A DNA stretch of 37,587 bases, taken from the NCBI RefSeq assembly GCF_018223345.1, contig NZ_CP073587.1:3775001-3812587 (forward strand), given 5' to 3'. A program made the position numbers and the translations under genes. The notes under the pieces are model-generated. The model was not told the DNA's origin. It saw only the letters and a list, made by a program, of their open reading frames with translations, and searched no databases. The stretch comes from Shewanella yunxiaonensis. Its GTDB lineage: Bacteria; Pseudomonadota; Gammaproteobacteria; Enterobacterales; Shewanellaceae. The stretch's first letter is position 1. Each line of letters opens with the position of its first letter. This document shows, piece by piece, positions 29,195 to 37,587 of this stretch.

Positions 29195-31084
29195 TCAGGC
29201 ACTACGGCGCAGCAAACCACGCTTTTTAAGATGCACTAACAAAATGGAAATTGCCGCCGGAGTCACCCCCGAAATTCTCGAGGCTTGCCCGATAGTTTCC
29301 GGTTTATGGCTATTAAGTTTGGCGACCACCTCATTGGACAAACCTGGCACCTCTTTGTAATCCAGATCCAAAGGTAAGCCAGTGTTTTCATTACGTAATG
29401 CCTTATTGATTTCATCCTGCTGACGCTGGATATAACCGGCATATTTCACCTGGATCTGGATCTGTTCAGCGACATGTGGATCGGCGACGGCGGGGCCGAA
29501 ACCTTCCACTGCCATCAGTTTTTCATAATCCATTTCTGGGCGCCGCAACAACTCTTCAAACGAAGCTTCACGTGAAATTGGCGTATTCAGATGAGGATTG
29601 AGCGCAGCCACTAACGGTGAATTCGCATGGATCCAGTTACTCCGAAGACGCTGCATTTCAGTTTCGATGGCTTCTACTTTCTCAGAGAACAGTGCCCAAC
29701 GATGATCATCGACCAAGCCCAGTTCGCGGCCTTTTTCAGTCAGCCGTAGATCGGCGTTGTCTTCTCTGAGCAACAAGCGATATTCAGCACGACTGGTAAA
29801 CATGCGGTACGGTTCTTTGGTGCCAAGCGTCGATAAATCGTCAACCAATACACCGATATACGCCTGATCGCGTCTTGGACACCAACTGTCTTTGCCCTGC
29901 ACTTGCAATGCGGCGTTAGTGCCAGCCAGCAAGCCTTGAGCGGCAGCTTCTTCATAGCCGGTAGTACCATTGATCTGACCCGCGAAAAACAAGCCATCAA
30001 TCGCCTTGGTTTCCAGCGAGTTTTTCAGATTTCGTGGATCAAAATAGTCATATTCAATGGCATAGCCAGGACGCAAGATCTCCGCATGTTCCATGCCCTT
30101 GATAGAACGGACCAAATTGATCTGAACGTCAAACGGCAAACTGGTAGATATTCCATTTGGATAGAGCTCATGAGTGTTCAGCCCTTCTGGCTCCATAAAT
30201 ACCTGGTGTGAGTTTTTATCGGCAAACCGATGAATTTTATCTTCGATTGATGGACAGTAACGCGGACCGATCCCTTCAATCACCCCAGAATACATGGGAC
30301 TGCGATCCAAACCACCACGGATAATCTCGTGTGTACGTTCGTTGGTATGCGTGATGTAGCAGGAAACTTGTTGCGGATGATGTGCCACATTACCGATAAA
30401 CGACATCACAGGGAGTGGGAAATCACCTTTTTGTTCAGTCATTTGTGAAAAATCGACGGTACGAGCATCAATACGCGGTGGCGTACCGGTTTTTAACCGT
30501 CCGACAGGCAGTTGCAGTTCTCGTAAGCGTTGTGCCAACGCAATAGCAGGTTGATCACCGGCACGACCGCCACTGTAATTTTGCAGACCAATATGGATTT
30601 TCCCGGCAAGAAAAGTTCCGGTAGTTAGCACAACGGCTGCGGCTTCAAAGGCCAAGCCCATCTGAGTCACTACACCGGTAACTCGGCCGTTTTCAACCAC
30701 TAAATCATCTACGGCTTGCTGGAATAAACGTAAATTGGGTTGATTTTGTAAAATGCGTTGAACTGCTTGACGATATAGTGCTCTGTCTGCTTGTGCTCTT
30801 GTTGCTCTGACGGCTGGTCCTTTACTGGAGTTGAGGATCCGAAACTGGATACCCGCATGATCGGTAGCGGTCGCCATAGCGCCACCTAAGGCATCGATCT
30901 CTTTAACTAAATGGCCTTTTCCGATGCCGCCGATCGCTGGATTACAGGACATCTGTCCCAAAGTGTCGAGGTTATGGGTCAGCAATAGAGTCTTACACCC
31001 CATTCTGGCTGCCGCTAATGCTGCTTCGGTTCCGGCATGACCGCCACCTACAACAACTACATCAAACCGTTCATGAAAACGCAT
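29195..31084 (-). CDS. mnmG: tRNA uridine 5-carboxymethylaminomethyl modification enzyme MnmG (GidA)
   Basis: MnmG is an FAD protein that, with MnmE, installs cmnm5U at the wobble position of certain tRNAs. At 629 residues it equals E. coli MnmG. The Rossmann FAD motif [20 protein letters not shown] is at the N-terminus, with [17 protein letters not shown], the catalytic-region motif [10 protein letters not shown] and CPSIEDK. AGAAGG precedes the ATG. As in E. coli it borders oriC on the AT-rich unwinding side. A parS-like palindrome lies inside the gene at 29564-29579. Confidence 0.98.
   Translation of the reverse strand: MRFHERFDVVVVGGGHAGTEAALAAARMGCKTLLLTHNLDTLGQMSCNPAIGGIGKGHLVKEIDALGGAMATATDHAGIQFRILNSSKGPAVRATRAQADRALYRQAVQRILQNQPNLRLFQQAVDDLVVENGRVTGVVTQMGLAFEAAAVVLTTGTFLAGKIHIGLQNYSGGRAGDQPAIALAQRLRELQLPVGRLKTGTPPRIDARTVDFSQMTEQKGDFPLPVMSFIGNVAHHPQQVSCYITHTNERTHEIIRGGLDRSPMYSGVIEGIGPRYCPSIEDKIHRFADKNSHQVFMEPEGLNTHELYPNGISTSLPFDVQINLVRSIKGMEHAEILRPGYAIEYDYFDPRNLKNSLETKAIDGLFFAGQINGTTGYEEAAAQGLLAGTNAALQVQGKDSWCPRRDQAYIGVLVDDLSTLGTKEPYRMFTSRAEYRLLLREDNADLRLTEKGRELGLVDDHRWALFSEKVEAIETEMQRLRSNWIHANSPLVAALNPHLNTPISREASFEELLRRPEMDYEKLMAVEGFGPAVADPHVAEQIQIQVKYAGYIQRQQDEINKALRNENTGLPLDLDYKEVPGLSNEVVAKLNSHKPETIGQASRISGVTPAAISILLVHLKKRGLLRRSA
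29564..29579. promoter_or_regulatory. parS-like palindrome inside mnmG
   Basis: AGCTTCACGTGAAATT matches the bacterial parS consensus TGTTTCACGTGAAACA at 12 of 16 positions and has the full 10-bp core TTCACGTGAA. It is within 3 kb of parAB and 2 kb of oriC, where parS sites usually occur. It also encodes a conserved ISREA segment of MnmG, so a chance match is possible. Confidence 0.35.
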
Positions 31085-31263
31085 TGTTAAACCTTCTTAG
31101 ACACCTAGTTAATCAAGAGCAATGAGCCGCGTATTTTAGCATTTCAAAAGGATCAGGTGAATGATCTCTTTAGATTGTTAGATCGTAAACCGATCGCACT
31201 ATTAGATCTTAAGATCTTTATATAGATCTGTTTATTGTTTTTACTATTAGGATCGACGAACGC

Positions 31264-31272
31264 AGTGGATAA
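31264..31272 (-). promoter_or_regulatory. DnaA box (R1-like)
   Basis: AGTGGATAA is TTATCCACT on the minus strand, one base from consensus TTATCCACA. It sits next to the AT-rich element, in the same context as E. coli R1. Confidence 0.8.
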
Positions 31273-31367
31273 CGGTTATTTTTCTTTAAAATCAAAAAAA
31301 TACACTTAAATTATCCTGTGATCTATTAACGATCATGTTGCGTAAAGACTGGGGATAGATCGCCTAG

Positions 31368-31376
31368 TTATCCACA
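31368..31376 (+). promoter_or_regulatory. DnaA box, perfect consensus
   Basis: TTATCCACA, preceded by CTAG and 104 bp from the R1-like box. It is one of two candidates for the R4 equivalent. Confidence 0.85.
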
Positions 31377-31440
31377 TCATGGATCTATAGGGAAGCAGGA
31401 CGATCATTAATACAATGATTGATCAGATCTATATGACAAT

Positions 31441-31482
31441 TTATCCACATATTTATCATTTTAAATTTATATATGTGGATAA
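31441..31482. promoter_or_regulatory. pair of perfect DnaA boxes in inverted orientation
   Basis: TTATCCACA at 31441-31449 and TGTGGATAA at 31474-31482 face each other across about 24 bp of AT-rich DNA. The first begins 177 bp from the R1-like box, close to the R1-R4 distance I recall in E. coli oriC, and is preceded by GACA as in E. coli R4. Confidence 0.8.
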
Positions 31483-31522
31483 ATTTGTTCTTATTTGTGT
31501 ATATAAAGGTATGAAATCATGC

Positions 31523-31963
31523 TTACAGATCACCAATCCAGCTCCGTAGCCATGCCACAGCGGCATCTTCCGGTACTGGATCTCTTTGTACATCAATCTG
31601 GATCTTATCCACAAAAGCGGTCGCGCCTTTTTGTTCGAGTAAATCAGCTAATTTCTGCGGACCTTCACAAAAGGTGTCATAGCTGGAGTCTCCAATGGCA
31701 CATAGCACATACTCTAGCTGGCTAAAGTGACTCTCTTCATCAATCAATTGTTGATAGAGCGGTTGCAGGTTATCCGGCAGATCGCCTGCTCCATGGGTTG
31801 AAGACACGATTAGCCAGAGTTTGTCAGGATCTAATTGAGCGAGATCTGCAGCTAAATGAATTGTGGTTGTGTGGCCCTGTTGTTGCAGTTCCGCCGCTAA
31901 TTCATCAGCAACATACTCTGCACCGCCAAGTGTGGTACCTACCAGAATTTCAATGCTTGCCAT
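31523..31963 (-). CDS. mioC: flavodoxin-like protein MioC
   Basis: This 146-residue FMN-binding flavodoxin-type protein is linked in E. coli to biotin synthase activity in vitro. The FMN phosphate loop is LVGTTLGGAEYVAD near the N-terminus, then SSTHGAGDLPDN and AIGDSSYDTFCEGP. AAGGA precedes the ATG. Its transcription runs towards oriC, as in E. coli. Confidence 0.95.
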   Translation of the reverse strand: MASIEILVGTTLGGAEYVADELAAELQQQGHTTTIHLAADLAQLDPDKLWLIVSSTHGAGDLPDNLQPLYQQLIDEESHFSQLEYVLCAIGDSSYDTFCEGPQKLADLLEQKGATAFVDKIQIDVQRDPVPEDAAVAWLRSWIGDL

Positions 31964-32116
31964 TTCTTGTCCTTGTTAACGTCTCCGAAAAATATAGCGG
32001 CATGGTAATCCATGATGATACACGGCTGAAAGTCCGGGTTCGATTGTCGTCGTTTTTTCTTCGGATACGATTTAAAAAATGCGTATGTTCGCGTATTTGG
32101 GCTGCAATAGTCTCAG

Positions 32117-32122
32117 TATAAT
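32117..32122 (+). promoter_or_regulatory. -10 element of the probable ACR3-gene promoter
   Basis: A perfect TATAAT lies 46 bp before the ATG at 32168. The -35 region is poor (TATTTG at a 17-bp spacer), so the gene may need an activator or be weakly expressed. No ArsR-type palindrome was recognised in 31964-32167. Confidence 0.4.
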
Positions 32123-32167
32123 GCTGATAATGGTGGGGATTGATGATCGCTATGAGCGAGTTTTCTT

Positions 32168-33184
32168 ATGGGATTTTTTGAAAGATATCTGTCGGTTTGG
32201 GTAGCGTTGGCTATTGTGGCGGGGGTAGGAATAGGTAATCTGTTCCCAGATTTATTCAGCGGCATTGCTGCTTTTGAATATGCACATGTAAATCTGGTCA
32301 TTGCGGTGCTTATCTGGTTGATGATTTATCCGATGATGGTCCAGATTGATTTTTCGGCAGTTAAAGATGTTGGTAAGAAGCCCAAAGGGTTACTGCTAAC
32401 CCTGGTGATTAACTGGTTGATCAAACCCTTTACTATGGCATTACTCGGATGGTTATTTTTTAAAGGTGTATTTGCGTCCTGGGTCTCACCACAATCGGCT
32501 ACCGAATATATTGGTGGGATGATCCTATTGGGCGTAGCACCTTGCACTGCGATGGTGTTTGTGTGGAGCCAGTTAACCAAAGGCGATCCTAACTACACAC
32601 TGGTTCAAGTATCAGTAAATGACATTATTATGGTGTTTGCTTTCGCACCAATTGCCGCATTTTTGCTGGGGATCAGCGAGATCCAGGTGCCCTGGCAGAC
32701 ATTGCTGCTATCGGTTGTACTCTATGTGGTGTTGCCTCTCTTGGCGGGAATTGTTGCTCGTTATCGATTACAGCGCAATGCAGACGCTGATGCGTTAGCG
32801 CATTTTGTGGCTAAGCTTAAACCTTGGTCTGTAGTGGGATTGCTGGCGACAGTAGTGTTGCTGTTTGGTTTTCAAGCTCAAACGATTATTGCGCAGCCCT
32901 TGGTAATTTTGATGATTGCCATACCATTACTCATCCAAAGTTATGGCATTTTTGCGATTGCTTATTTAGCCGCAAAACAACTGCGCTTACCTCATAATGT
33001 GGCTGCGCCTGCCTGTATGATTGGCACTTCCAATTTTTTCGAATTGGCGGTAGCGGTAGCGATTTCCTTGTTTGGTCTGCATTCTGGTGCCGCACTGGCA
33101 ACCGTCGTTGGCGTTTTGGTTGAAGTGCCAGTGATGCTATCGTTAGTCGCATTTGCTAATAGAACGCGGCACTGGTTCTCTTGA
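32168..33184 (+). CDS. ACR3/BASS-family transporter (probable arsenite efflux permease)
   Basis: This 338-residue inner-membrane protein has about ten hydrophobic segments. It carries the ACR3 signature [20 protein letters not shown] with the conserved membrane cysteine (Cys126), followed by [10 protein letters not shown], and the second signature [18 protein letters not shown] with Glu292. In characterised ACR3 proteins equivalent Cys and Glu residues are needed for As(III) export. It stands alone: no arsR, arsC or arsenic-responsive regulator is next to it, so arsenite as substrate is inferred from family only. It is divergent from mioC and convergent with mnmE. Confidence 0.85.
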   Translation: MGFFERYLSVWVALAIVAGVGIGNLFPDLFSGIAAFEYAHVNLVIAVLIWLMIYPMMVQIDFSAVKDVGKKPKGLLLTLVINWLIKPFTMALLGWLFFKGVFASWVSPQSATEYIGGMILLGVAPCTAMVFVWSQLTKGDPNYTLVQVSVNDIIMVFAFAPIAAFLLGISEIQVPWQTLLLSVVLYVVLPLLAGIVARYRLQRNADADALAHFVAKLKPWSVVGLLATVVLLFGFQAQTIIAQPLVILMIAIPLLIQSYGIFAIAYLAAKQLRLPHNVAAPACMIGTSNFFELAVAVAISLFGLHSGAALATVVGVLVEVPVMLSLVAFANRTRHWFS

Positions 33185-33315
33185 GTGGGGATGTGTAAAT
33201 GCTGACAGCCAGCGCAAATTGATGAGACGAGACTGCTGATTTGTTCATCCGTTCATATGAGTCAGTAAATTTTAATTTAATATATCTAATATATTGTATT
33301 TAAACTTCAATGTAT

Positions 33316-33341
33316 TTGGTAAGTAAACACTTACTTACCAA
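33316..33341. repeat. perfect inverted repeat spanning the mnmE stop codon
   Basis: TTGGTAAGTAA (33316-33326) and TTACTTACCAA (33331-33341) are exact reverse complements with a 4-nt loop. The mnmE stop codon (33331-33333) is inside the stem. No clear T-run follows on either strand, so it may be an mRNA 3'-end stabiliser, a weak terminator between the convergent genes, or a protein-binding site. Confidence 0.7.
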
Positions 33342-34692
33342 TGCAAAATGAGCTGAATATTTTTCCGAGCAGATCATCAGAGGTAAATTCGCCGGTGATC
33401 TCGGATAATGCTTGTTGCGTCATACGCAACTCTTCAGCGAGTAGTTCTCCAGCCTGAAATATTTCCAGTTGTTCTTTACCCTGCTGTAAATGCTGGCTTG
33501 CTTTATCCAGTGCCTCAAGGTGACGGCGACGGGCAAGAAAGCTGCCCTCGAGGTTACTTTGATAACCCATCAATTGCTTCAGGTGTTGTGTTAATTCTGC
33601 CATTCCCAGACCAGTTTTAGCAGAAATCCGGTAGACGCTATAACCTTGCTCTTCAGTTGGTGCGAGAGACTCTCCCGTTAAATCCGCCTTATTGCGGACA
33701 ACGGTAATACCGAGTTTTGCGGGTAATCGGTCGATAAAGTCAGGCCATATTTCTTTGGGATCTACCGCGTCGGTATCGGTGCCATCAACCATGAATAACA
33801 CTCTGTCTGCGGTAGCGATTTCTGCCCAGGCACGCTCGATACCTATTTTTTCAACAGTATCATCAGTGTCTCTGAGTCCCGCGGTATCAATCACATGTAA
33901 CGGCATACCATCAAGATGAATGTGTTCGCGTAGTACATCGCGAGTGGTACCGGCTATTTCGGTAACAATCGCCGATTCTTTTCCTGCCAGCGCATTAAGT
34001 AAGCTGGATTTGCCAGCATTAGGGCGCCCGGCAATGACTACTTTCATCCCTTCACGGATGAGCGCACCTTGCTGAGCACTGTGTTGAACTTGCGCCAGCT
34101 TATCTATGATGCGGTAAAGGGCATTGGCAATTTTGCCGTCTGACAGGAAATCTACCTCTTCGTCAGGAAAGTCGATTGCGGCTTCAACGTACAAGCGCAG
34201 ATTTGTGACTTGTTCTACCAATTGATGGACTTCTTTGGAGAACTCTCCCTGTAATGACGCCATTGCGCTTTTGGCTGCCTGTTCGCTGGTAGCTTCAATT
34301 AAGTCTGCAATCGCCTCAGCCTGTGCCAGGTCTAGTTTGTCGTTGAGGAAGGCCTGCTCACTGAATTCGCCTGGTCTTGCCATACGTACGTCGGCTACAG
34401 TCAAGATGCTTTTTATCAGCATATCCATGACGATTTGACCGCCGTGACCCTGCAATTCCAGTACATCTTCACCGGTAAAGGAGTGGGGGCCTTTGAAGAA
34501 TAGTGCTATTCCCTGATCCAGTGTTTGTCCCTGATTATCTTTAAACGGACAGTAATCCGCATAGCGAACTTTTGGCAGATGACCAAGCACTTTTAAGGCG
34601 ACATCTGCCGCCTTATCTCCGGATACTCTGACAATGCCCACGCCACCTTTACCGGGAGCGGTAGCTTGCGCCACAATGGTATCTGCTGCCAC
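33331..34692 (-). CDS. mnmE: tRNA modification GTPase MnmE (TrmE)
   Basis: MnmE is the GTPase partner of MnmG in cmnm5U synthesis. It is 453 residues. The N-terminal tetrahydrofolate-binding domain ([21 protein letters not shown] region) is followed by helices and an inserted G domain: G1 [10 protein letters not shown]3 DTAGLRD, G4 NKAD. The C-terminal motif CIGK (Cys450) is intact. The start is GTG at 34692 with AAGGA upstream. It follows yidC across a terminator. Confidence 0.97.
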   Translation of the reverse strand: MAADTIVAQATAPGKGGVGIVRVSGDKAADVALKVLGHLPKVRYADYCPFKDNQGQTLDQGIALFFKGPHSFTGEDVLELQGHGGQIVMDMLIKSILTVADVRMARPGEFSEQAFLNDKLDLAQAEAIADLIEATSEQAAKSAMASLQGEFSKEVHQLVEQVTNLRLYVEAAIDFPDEEVDFLSDGKIANALYRIIDKLAQVQHSAQQGALIREGMKVVIAGRPNAGKSSLLNALAGKESAIVTEIAGTTRDVLREHIHLDGMPLHVIDTAGLRDTDDTVEKIGIERAWAEIATADRVLFMVDGTDTDAVDPKEIWPDFIDRLPAKLGITVVRNKADLTGESLAPTEEQGYSVYRISAKTGLGMAELTQHLKQLMGYQSNLEGSFLARRRHLEALDKASQHLQQGKEQLEIFQAGELLAEELRMTQQALSEITGEFTSDDLLGKIFSSFCIGK

Positions 34693-34725
34693 ACTGTTTT
34701 CCTTTTTATCAAAAGCGTCATAATC

Positions 34726-34751
34726 AAAAGGCGGCTAATAGCCGCCTTTTT
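34726..34751. terminator. bidirectional-type terminator between yidC and mnmE
   Basis: AAAAGGCGGCT and AGCCGCCTTTT pair over 11 bp with a 3-nt loop, followed by T on the plus strand and by TTTTGATT on the minus strand. It is 18 bp past the yidC stop. mnmE may therefore be expressed by partial read-through or from a promoter close to its start. Confidence 0.85.
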
Positions 34752-34768
34752 GTGAAGGGATTAAAAGG

Positions 34769-36403
34769 TTATTTTAATCCTTTTTTCTCCAATCCGGCGT
34801 AGATGATCTTCTGTTGGATAATAGCCACAATGTTACCCATCAACCAGTAAAGCACCAAACCAGATGGGAACCACAGGAAGAATACGGTAAATACTACAGG
34901 CATATACTGCATCATCTTGGCCTGCATCGGATCCATAGTTGGCGACATTGGCTGCAGTTTCTGCATGATAAACATCGACAAACCATTAAGAATTGGCAGC
35001 ACGTAGTATGGGTCTTGTACTGACAAGTCATGGATCCACAGCATAAATGGTGCGTGACGGAGTTCCACACTTTCCAGCAGAACCCAATACAAAGCCAGGA
35101 AAATAGGCATCTGCAGCATAATTGGCAGACAGCCACCCATAGGGTTGACCTTCTCCTTTTTATACATCTCCATCATGGCTTGACCCATCTTCTGGCGATC
35201 ATCACCAAAACGGTCTTTTAGCTCTTGGATTTTAGGCTGCAGATTACGCATCTTAGCCATAGAGGTGTATTGCGCACGAGTCAGCGGGAACAAAATGCCG
35301 CGTACAGTAAAGGTGATCAGAATAATTGCCAGACCCCAGTTACCCACAAACGAATGGAAGAACATCATCAGTTTGTAAATTGGAACGGCCAACCACCATA
35401 ACACTCCATAGTCTACAACTAGGTTTAAGGTATCTGACACTTCTGATAGCGCGGCTTGATCTTTTGGACCAACATAGAAATCCGCGCCAATCGTTGCCGT
35501 TGCTCCTGGTGCTACAGTATCAGCTTGGCCACGGAAACCAATGTTAGCCATAGTGCCGTTGCTGATGCTGGAATAGATAAGATTACTTTGATCTGCTGGT
35601 GGTACCCAAGCGGAAACAAAGTAGTGTTGCAGCATGGCTACCCAGCCACCCTGAGTTTCTTTATGCAGATCTTTTTCTTTAATTTCGTCAAATTTATACT
35701 TTTCATAACGAGTGTCTGCTGTTGAGTACGCAGCACCACGATATGTTGGCATCATCATATGACTATCAGAGGGCTTGATGGTCTGCTTAATCTGACCATA
35801 CATCTGCACCTGCAATGGCGCCGCAGTGGTGTTATCAATTTGATAATCTACCCGAATATCAAACTTGCCTTTATGGAAGGTAAATATTTTGGTGTATTTC
35901 ACGCCGTTTGCCGCGGTGTAAGTCATCGGCACCTTCAGCGTGTTTTCACCATCTTTCATTTGGAATTCGGTGCCGGTAACGGCATAAGTTGGGCGTCCAG
36001 CGCTGCTATCAACGCCACCACTACCGATCAGACCGCTCTGTGCTATGTAGGTAAATCCAGGCTGTTGTTCCAATAACACAAAAGGATCATCTTTCCCTTG
36101 TTCCAGTTTATGTGCAACCAATGCAGCATGAACAATGTCACCACCCACTGGATTAATCAGTACATCTAACTGATCGGTTTTAACTCGCACTAAATCTTTG
36201 GAGGCAACAACCGTGTGTTCTTCCGGTACTCCAGCCTTACCATCGGCATTGGGCACGTCGTTTTGAATGGTGTCCTGAGTTGAGGATGTCACTGCTGTTT
36301 CAGTAACGGCTGGTTTTGGCGCTTTATCTGTCTGCCATTGTTGCCAGATCATAAAACTGACAGCTAACAGCGCGATAAGCAGAATATTGCGTTGAGATTC
36401 CAT
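34769..36403 (-). CDS. yidC: membrane protein insertase YidC
   Basis: YidC inserts and folds inner-membrane proteins, alone or with SecYEG, including Fo subunit c encoded in this window. It is 544 residues (E. coli 548). An N-terminal membrane anchor (about 5-20) is followed by a large periplasmic beta domain (about 60-330) and the conserved five-helix core, with [22 protein letters not shown] and the Arg of the hydrophilic groove in that first core helix. The C-terminus ends basic. It lies 3 bp after yidD. Confidence 0.97.
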   Translation of the reverse strand: MESQRNILLIALLAVSFMIWQQWQTDKAPKPAVTETAVTSSTQDTIQNDVPNADGKAGVPEEHTVVASKDLVRVKTDQLDVLINPVGGDIVHAALVAHKLEQGKDDPFVLLEQQPGFTYIAQSGLIGSGGVDSSAGRPTYAVTGTEFQMKDGENTLKVPMTYTAANGVKYTKIFTFHKGKFDIRVDYQIDNTTAAPLQVQMYGQIKQTIKPSDSHMMMPTYRGAAYSTADTRYEKYKFDEIKEKDLHKETQGGWVAMLQHYFVSAWVPPADQSNLIYSSISNGTMANIGFRGQADTVAPGATATIGADFYVGPKDQAALSEVSDTLNLVVDYGVLWWLAVPIYKLMMFFHSFVGNWGLAIILITFTVRGILFPLTRAQYTSMAKMRNLQPKIQELKDRFGDDRQKMGQAMMEMYKKEKVNPMGGCLPIMLQMPIFLALYWVLLESVELRHAPFMLWIHDLSVQDPYYVLPILNGLSMFIMQKLQPMSPTMDPMQAKMMQYMPVVFTVFFLWFPSGLVLYWLMGNIVAIIQQKIIYAGLEKKGLK

Positions 36404-36406
36404 AGC

Positions 36407-36661
36407 CTATTTATTACACCTGTTCTTTTTAGGAGGTACGGGGTCGTTGCCGCCCGGATGCAAAGGGTGACATTTTAATATGCGTTTTATCGCAAACCAA
36501 CTCCCTTTGACAGTTCCGTGCACTTGCACAGCTTCTATCGCGTAATGGGAGCAGGAAGGGTTAAATCGGCAGCGTTGTCCTAGCATAGGGCTGATAAATA
36601 TCTGATAGCCCCGGATAGCTTTAATGATCAACCATTGAAACGGCGACTGAGCTTGCGCCAT
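36407..36661 (-). CDS. yidD: membrane protein insertion efficiency factor YidD
   Basis: YidD is a small, inner-membrane-associated protein that aids insertion of YidC substrates. It is 84 residues with the family motifs [23 protein letters not shown] and [15 protein letters not shown]. It overlaps the end of rnpA by 34 bp and is followed 3 bp later by yidC, a typical rpmH-rnpA-yidD-yidC operon. Confidence 0.95.
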   Translation of the reverse strand: MAQAQSPFQWLIIKAIRGYQIFISPMLGQRCRFNPSCSHYAIEAVQVHGTVKGSWFAIKRILKCHPLHPGGNDPVPPKKNRCNK

Positions 36662-36984
36662 AACTTTTCCACCAATTTTCTGAGTTGCTCGTTATCCAAC
36701 TCTAAAACACCACCACGGACCAATACCACAATGTCCACCGGTGGCAAATTATACTGATTAAGTCTGAAACTTTCGCGAACAATACGTTTAACACGATTGC
36801 GCTGGTTAGCCCTTTTTACATGACGCTTGGCAACAGTCAAGCCTAATCTGGGGTGTTCCAGAGTATTCGGCATCGCCAACAGGGTTATTTCAGCAGAGGA
36901 GGCTTTTTGCGGGTCGGTAAATACAGAATTGAATTCTGCGGGAGTTAACAAGCGTAACTCCCGCGGAAAGGTGTAACTAGTCAC
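36628..36984 (-). CDS. rnpA: ribonuclease P protein component
   Basis: RnpA is the basic protein cofactor of RNase P, which matures tRNA 5' ends. It is 118 residues. [13 protein letters not shown] is at the N-terminus and the RNR motif lies in [20 protein letters not shown]. The start is GTG at 36984, 22 bp after rpmH. The 3' end overlaps yidD. Confidence 0.95.
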   Translation of the reverse strand: MTSYTFPRELRLLTPAEFNSVFTDPQKASSAEITLLAMPNTLEHPRLGLTVAKRHVKRANQRNRVKRIVRESFRLNQYNLPPVDIVVLVRGGVLELDNEQLRKLVEKLWRKLSRRFNG

Positions 36985-37006
36985 CTAATTGTCTACTCGC
37001 GCGTAA

Positions 37007-37144
37007 TTAAGCAGACAGGCGAGCGCGACCTTTAGCACGGCGACGAGCCAGTACCTTGCGGCCGTTTGCTGTAGCCATACGTGCGCGGAAGCCGTGAGTA
37101 CGCTTGCGCTTCAGGTTGCTAGGTTGAAAAGTACGTTTACTCAT
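37007..37144 (-). CDS. rpmH: 50S ribosomal protein L34
   Basis: L34 is 45 residues, highly basic, with [27 protein letters not shown] sequence ending GRARLSA, almost identical to other gammaproteobacterial L34. The start is ATG at 37144. The frame is open to 37231, but the promoter (37221-37249) lies in that extension. Confidence 0.97.
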   Translation of the reverse strand: MSKRTFQPSNLKRKRTHGFRARMATANGRKVLARRRAKGRARLSA

Positions 37145-37220
37145 GATGGCAATCCGTCTTTGTTGGTTAATTTTCCTCAACCGGCATACAAATGCGGCGA
37201 GGGTATAAAAAAGAGGCCGA

Positions 37221-37249
37221 ATTGTAATCACAATTACTCAAGGCGTCAA
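37221..37249 (-). promoter_or_regulatory. rpmH operon promoter
   Basis: On the minus strand a -35 TTGACG (37244-37249) and a -10 TACAAT (37221-37226) are separated by 17 bp, a near-consensus sigma70 promoter. Transcription would start near 37213, about 70 nt before the rpmH ATG. Confidence 0.75.
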
Positions 37250-37319
37250 TAAGCATAATGTCCTGGGTGGTGAATACATACGTCCGTTTGGTGAGCAGTT
37301 GATGTGGTTAACTACAATA

Positions 37320-37587
37320 TGTGGATAACTGTGTGCATTTACTACTACATGTAGTAGCAAAAGAGACAATCAACTGATCGCCGGAGCGCGATTATAGATC
37401 AACTCAGATCCCTTAATAAAGTAGCAAATATCATGGATTATCACCCACAAGATCCTGTAGGATCTCTCAGGATCAGATGAATACAAAGATCGCGATCGCT
37501 TTGGGGATAATTGTGCGTTCATCATAGCGATTATCCAGATCTCACTATAGAATAACCTCCCTCGGGGAGCTGGTTTGGGGATAAGTT
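37320..37587. promoter_or_regulatory. dnaA upstream control region with DnaA boxes and GATC cluster
   Basis: A perfect DnaA box (TGTGGATAA, 37320-37328) is followed by single-mismatch boxes TGGGGATAA (37502-37510), TTATCCAGA (37531-37539) and TGGGGATAA (37576-37584). Seven or more GATC sites cluster from about 37375 to 37545. In related bacteria dnaA starts just to the right on the plus strand, so this is probably the autoregulated, Dam/SeqA-sensitive dnaA promoter region. The dnaA gene itself is not in the window. Confidence 0.75.

Larger units (their letters stand above)
31141..31482. other. oriC: chromosomal replication origin oriC
   Basis: The region lies between mnmG and mioC, the E. 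coli position. About fifteen GATC (Dam/SeqA) sites occur in 31151-31427. AT-rich elements with the 13-mer flavour (AGATCTTTA, AGATCTGTTTATT; 31203-31236) lie on the mnmG side and form the likely unwinding element. The stretch around ACTATTAGGATCG strongly resembles E. coli oriC just before DnaA box R1. DnaA boxes lie at 31264, 31368, 31441 and 31474. IHF and Fis sites could not be fixed by eye. Confidence 0.9.

Overview
The window looks like the replication-origin neighbourhood of a Shewanella-type gammaproteobacterium. Three things suggest this. The 5' end of a 16S rRNA gene has a Shewanella-like V1-V2 region. The order mnmG-rsmG-parA-parB-atpIBEFHAGDC-glmU-(DeoR regulator)-glmS on one side, and mioC-ACR3-mnmE-yidC-yidD-rnpA-rpmH-(dnaA) on the other, matches what I recall of Shewanella chromosomes. 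An E. coli-like oriC lies between mnmG and mioC. The genus is a recall-based inference and the species is not resolved. Nearly everything is ordinary chromosomal housekeeping. I found no phage, CRISPR array, defence island, biosynthetic cluster or convincing new multi-gene system.

Layout. 1-246: start of an rrn operon on the minus strand, with tandem P1/P2 promoters and boxA upstream (363-560). 835-2457: a small membrane-anchored hypothetical protein, an actinobacterial-like MenB, and a DUF2061 membrane protein behind a Fur-box-like site. 2463-3761: a complete IS3-family insertion sequence with 25-bp inverted repeats and an ATC target duplication. 3820-8639 (minus): cyoABCDE, a cytochrome bo3 ubiquinol oxidase. 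8640-9385: long AT-rich regulatory gap. 9386-10130: a gene apparently split by a frameshift in an A-run. 10169-15259: cysM divergent from sbp-cysT-cysW-cysA (sulfate uptake and cysteine synthesis). 15264-19425 (minus): glmU, then a DeoR-type regulator and glmS (UDP-GlcNAc supply). 19547-26468 (minus): the F1Fo ATP synthase operon. 26698-28393: parAB. 28475-31084: rsmG and mnmG. About 31141-31482: oriC. 31523-33184: mioC and a divergent ACR3-type transporter. 33331-37144 (minus): mnmE, yidC, yidD, rnpA, rpmH. 37145-37587: the rpmH/dnaA intergenic region with DnaA boxes and many GATC sites.

How it fits together. Left of oriC almost all highly expressed genes (atp, glm, cyo, rrn) are on the minus strand and so run with the leftward replication fork. 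Right of oriC the mnmE-rpmH block runs against the rightward fork. Compared with the Shewanella order I remember (menB-DUF2061-glmS nearly adjacent), the cyo operon, the split gene and the cys module sit as an accessory insert between the DUF2061 gene and glmS, and an IS3 element lies at the left edge of that insert.

The points most worth a second look are: the split membrane-anchored gene; a DeoR-type inverted-repeat operator overlapping the regulator-glmS promoter; the type II MenB; the in-frame 9-bp repeat coding for a His-rich tail on CyoA; a parS-like palindrome inside mnmG; and the second DnaA-box/GATC cluster before dnaA.
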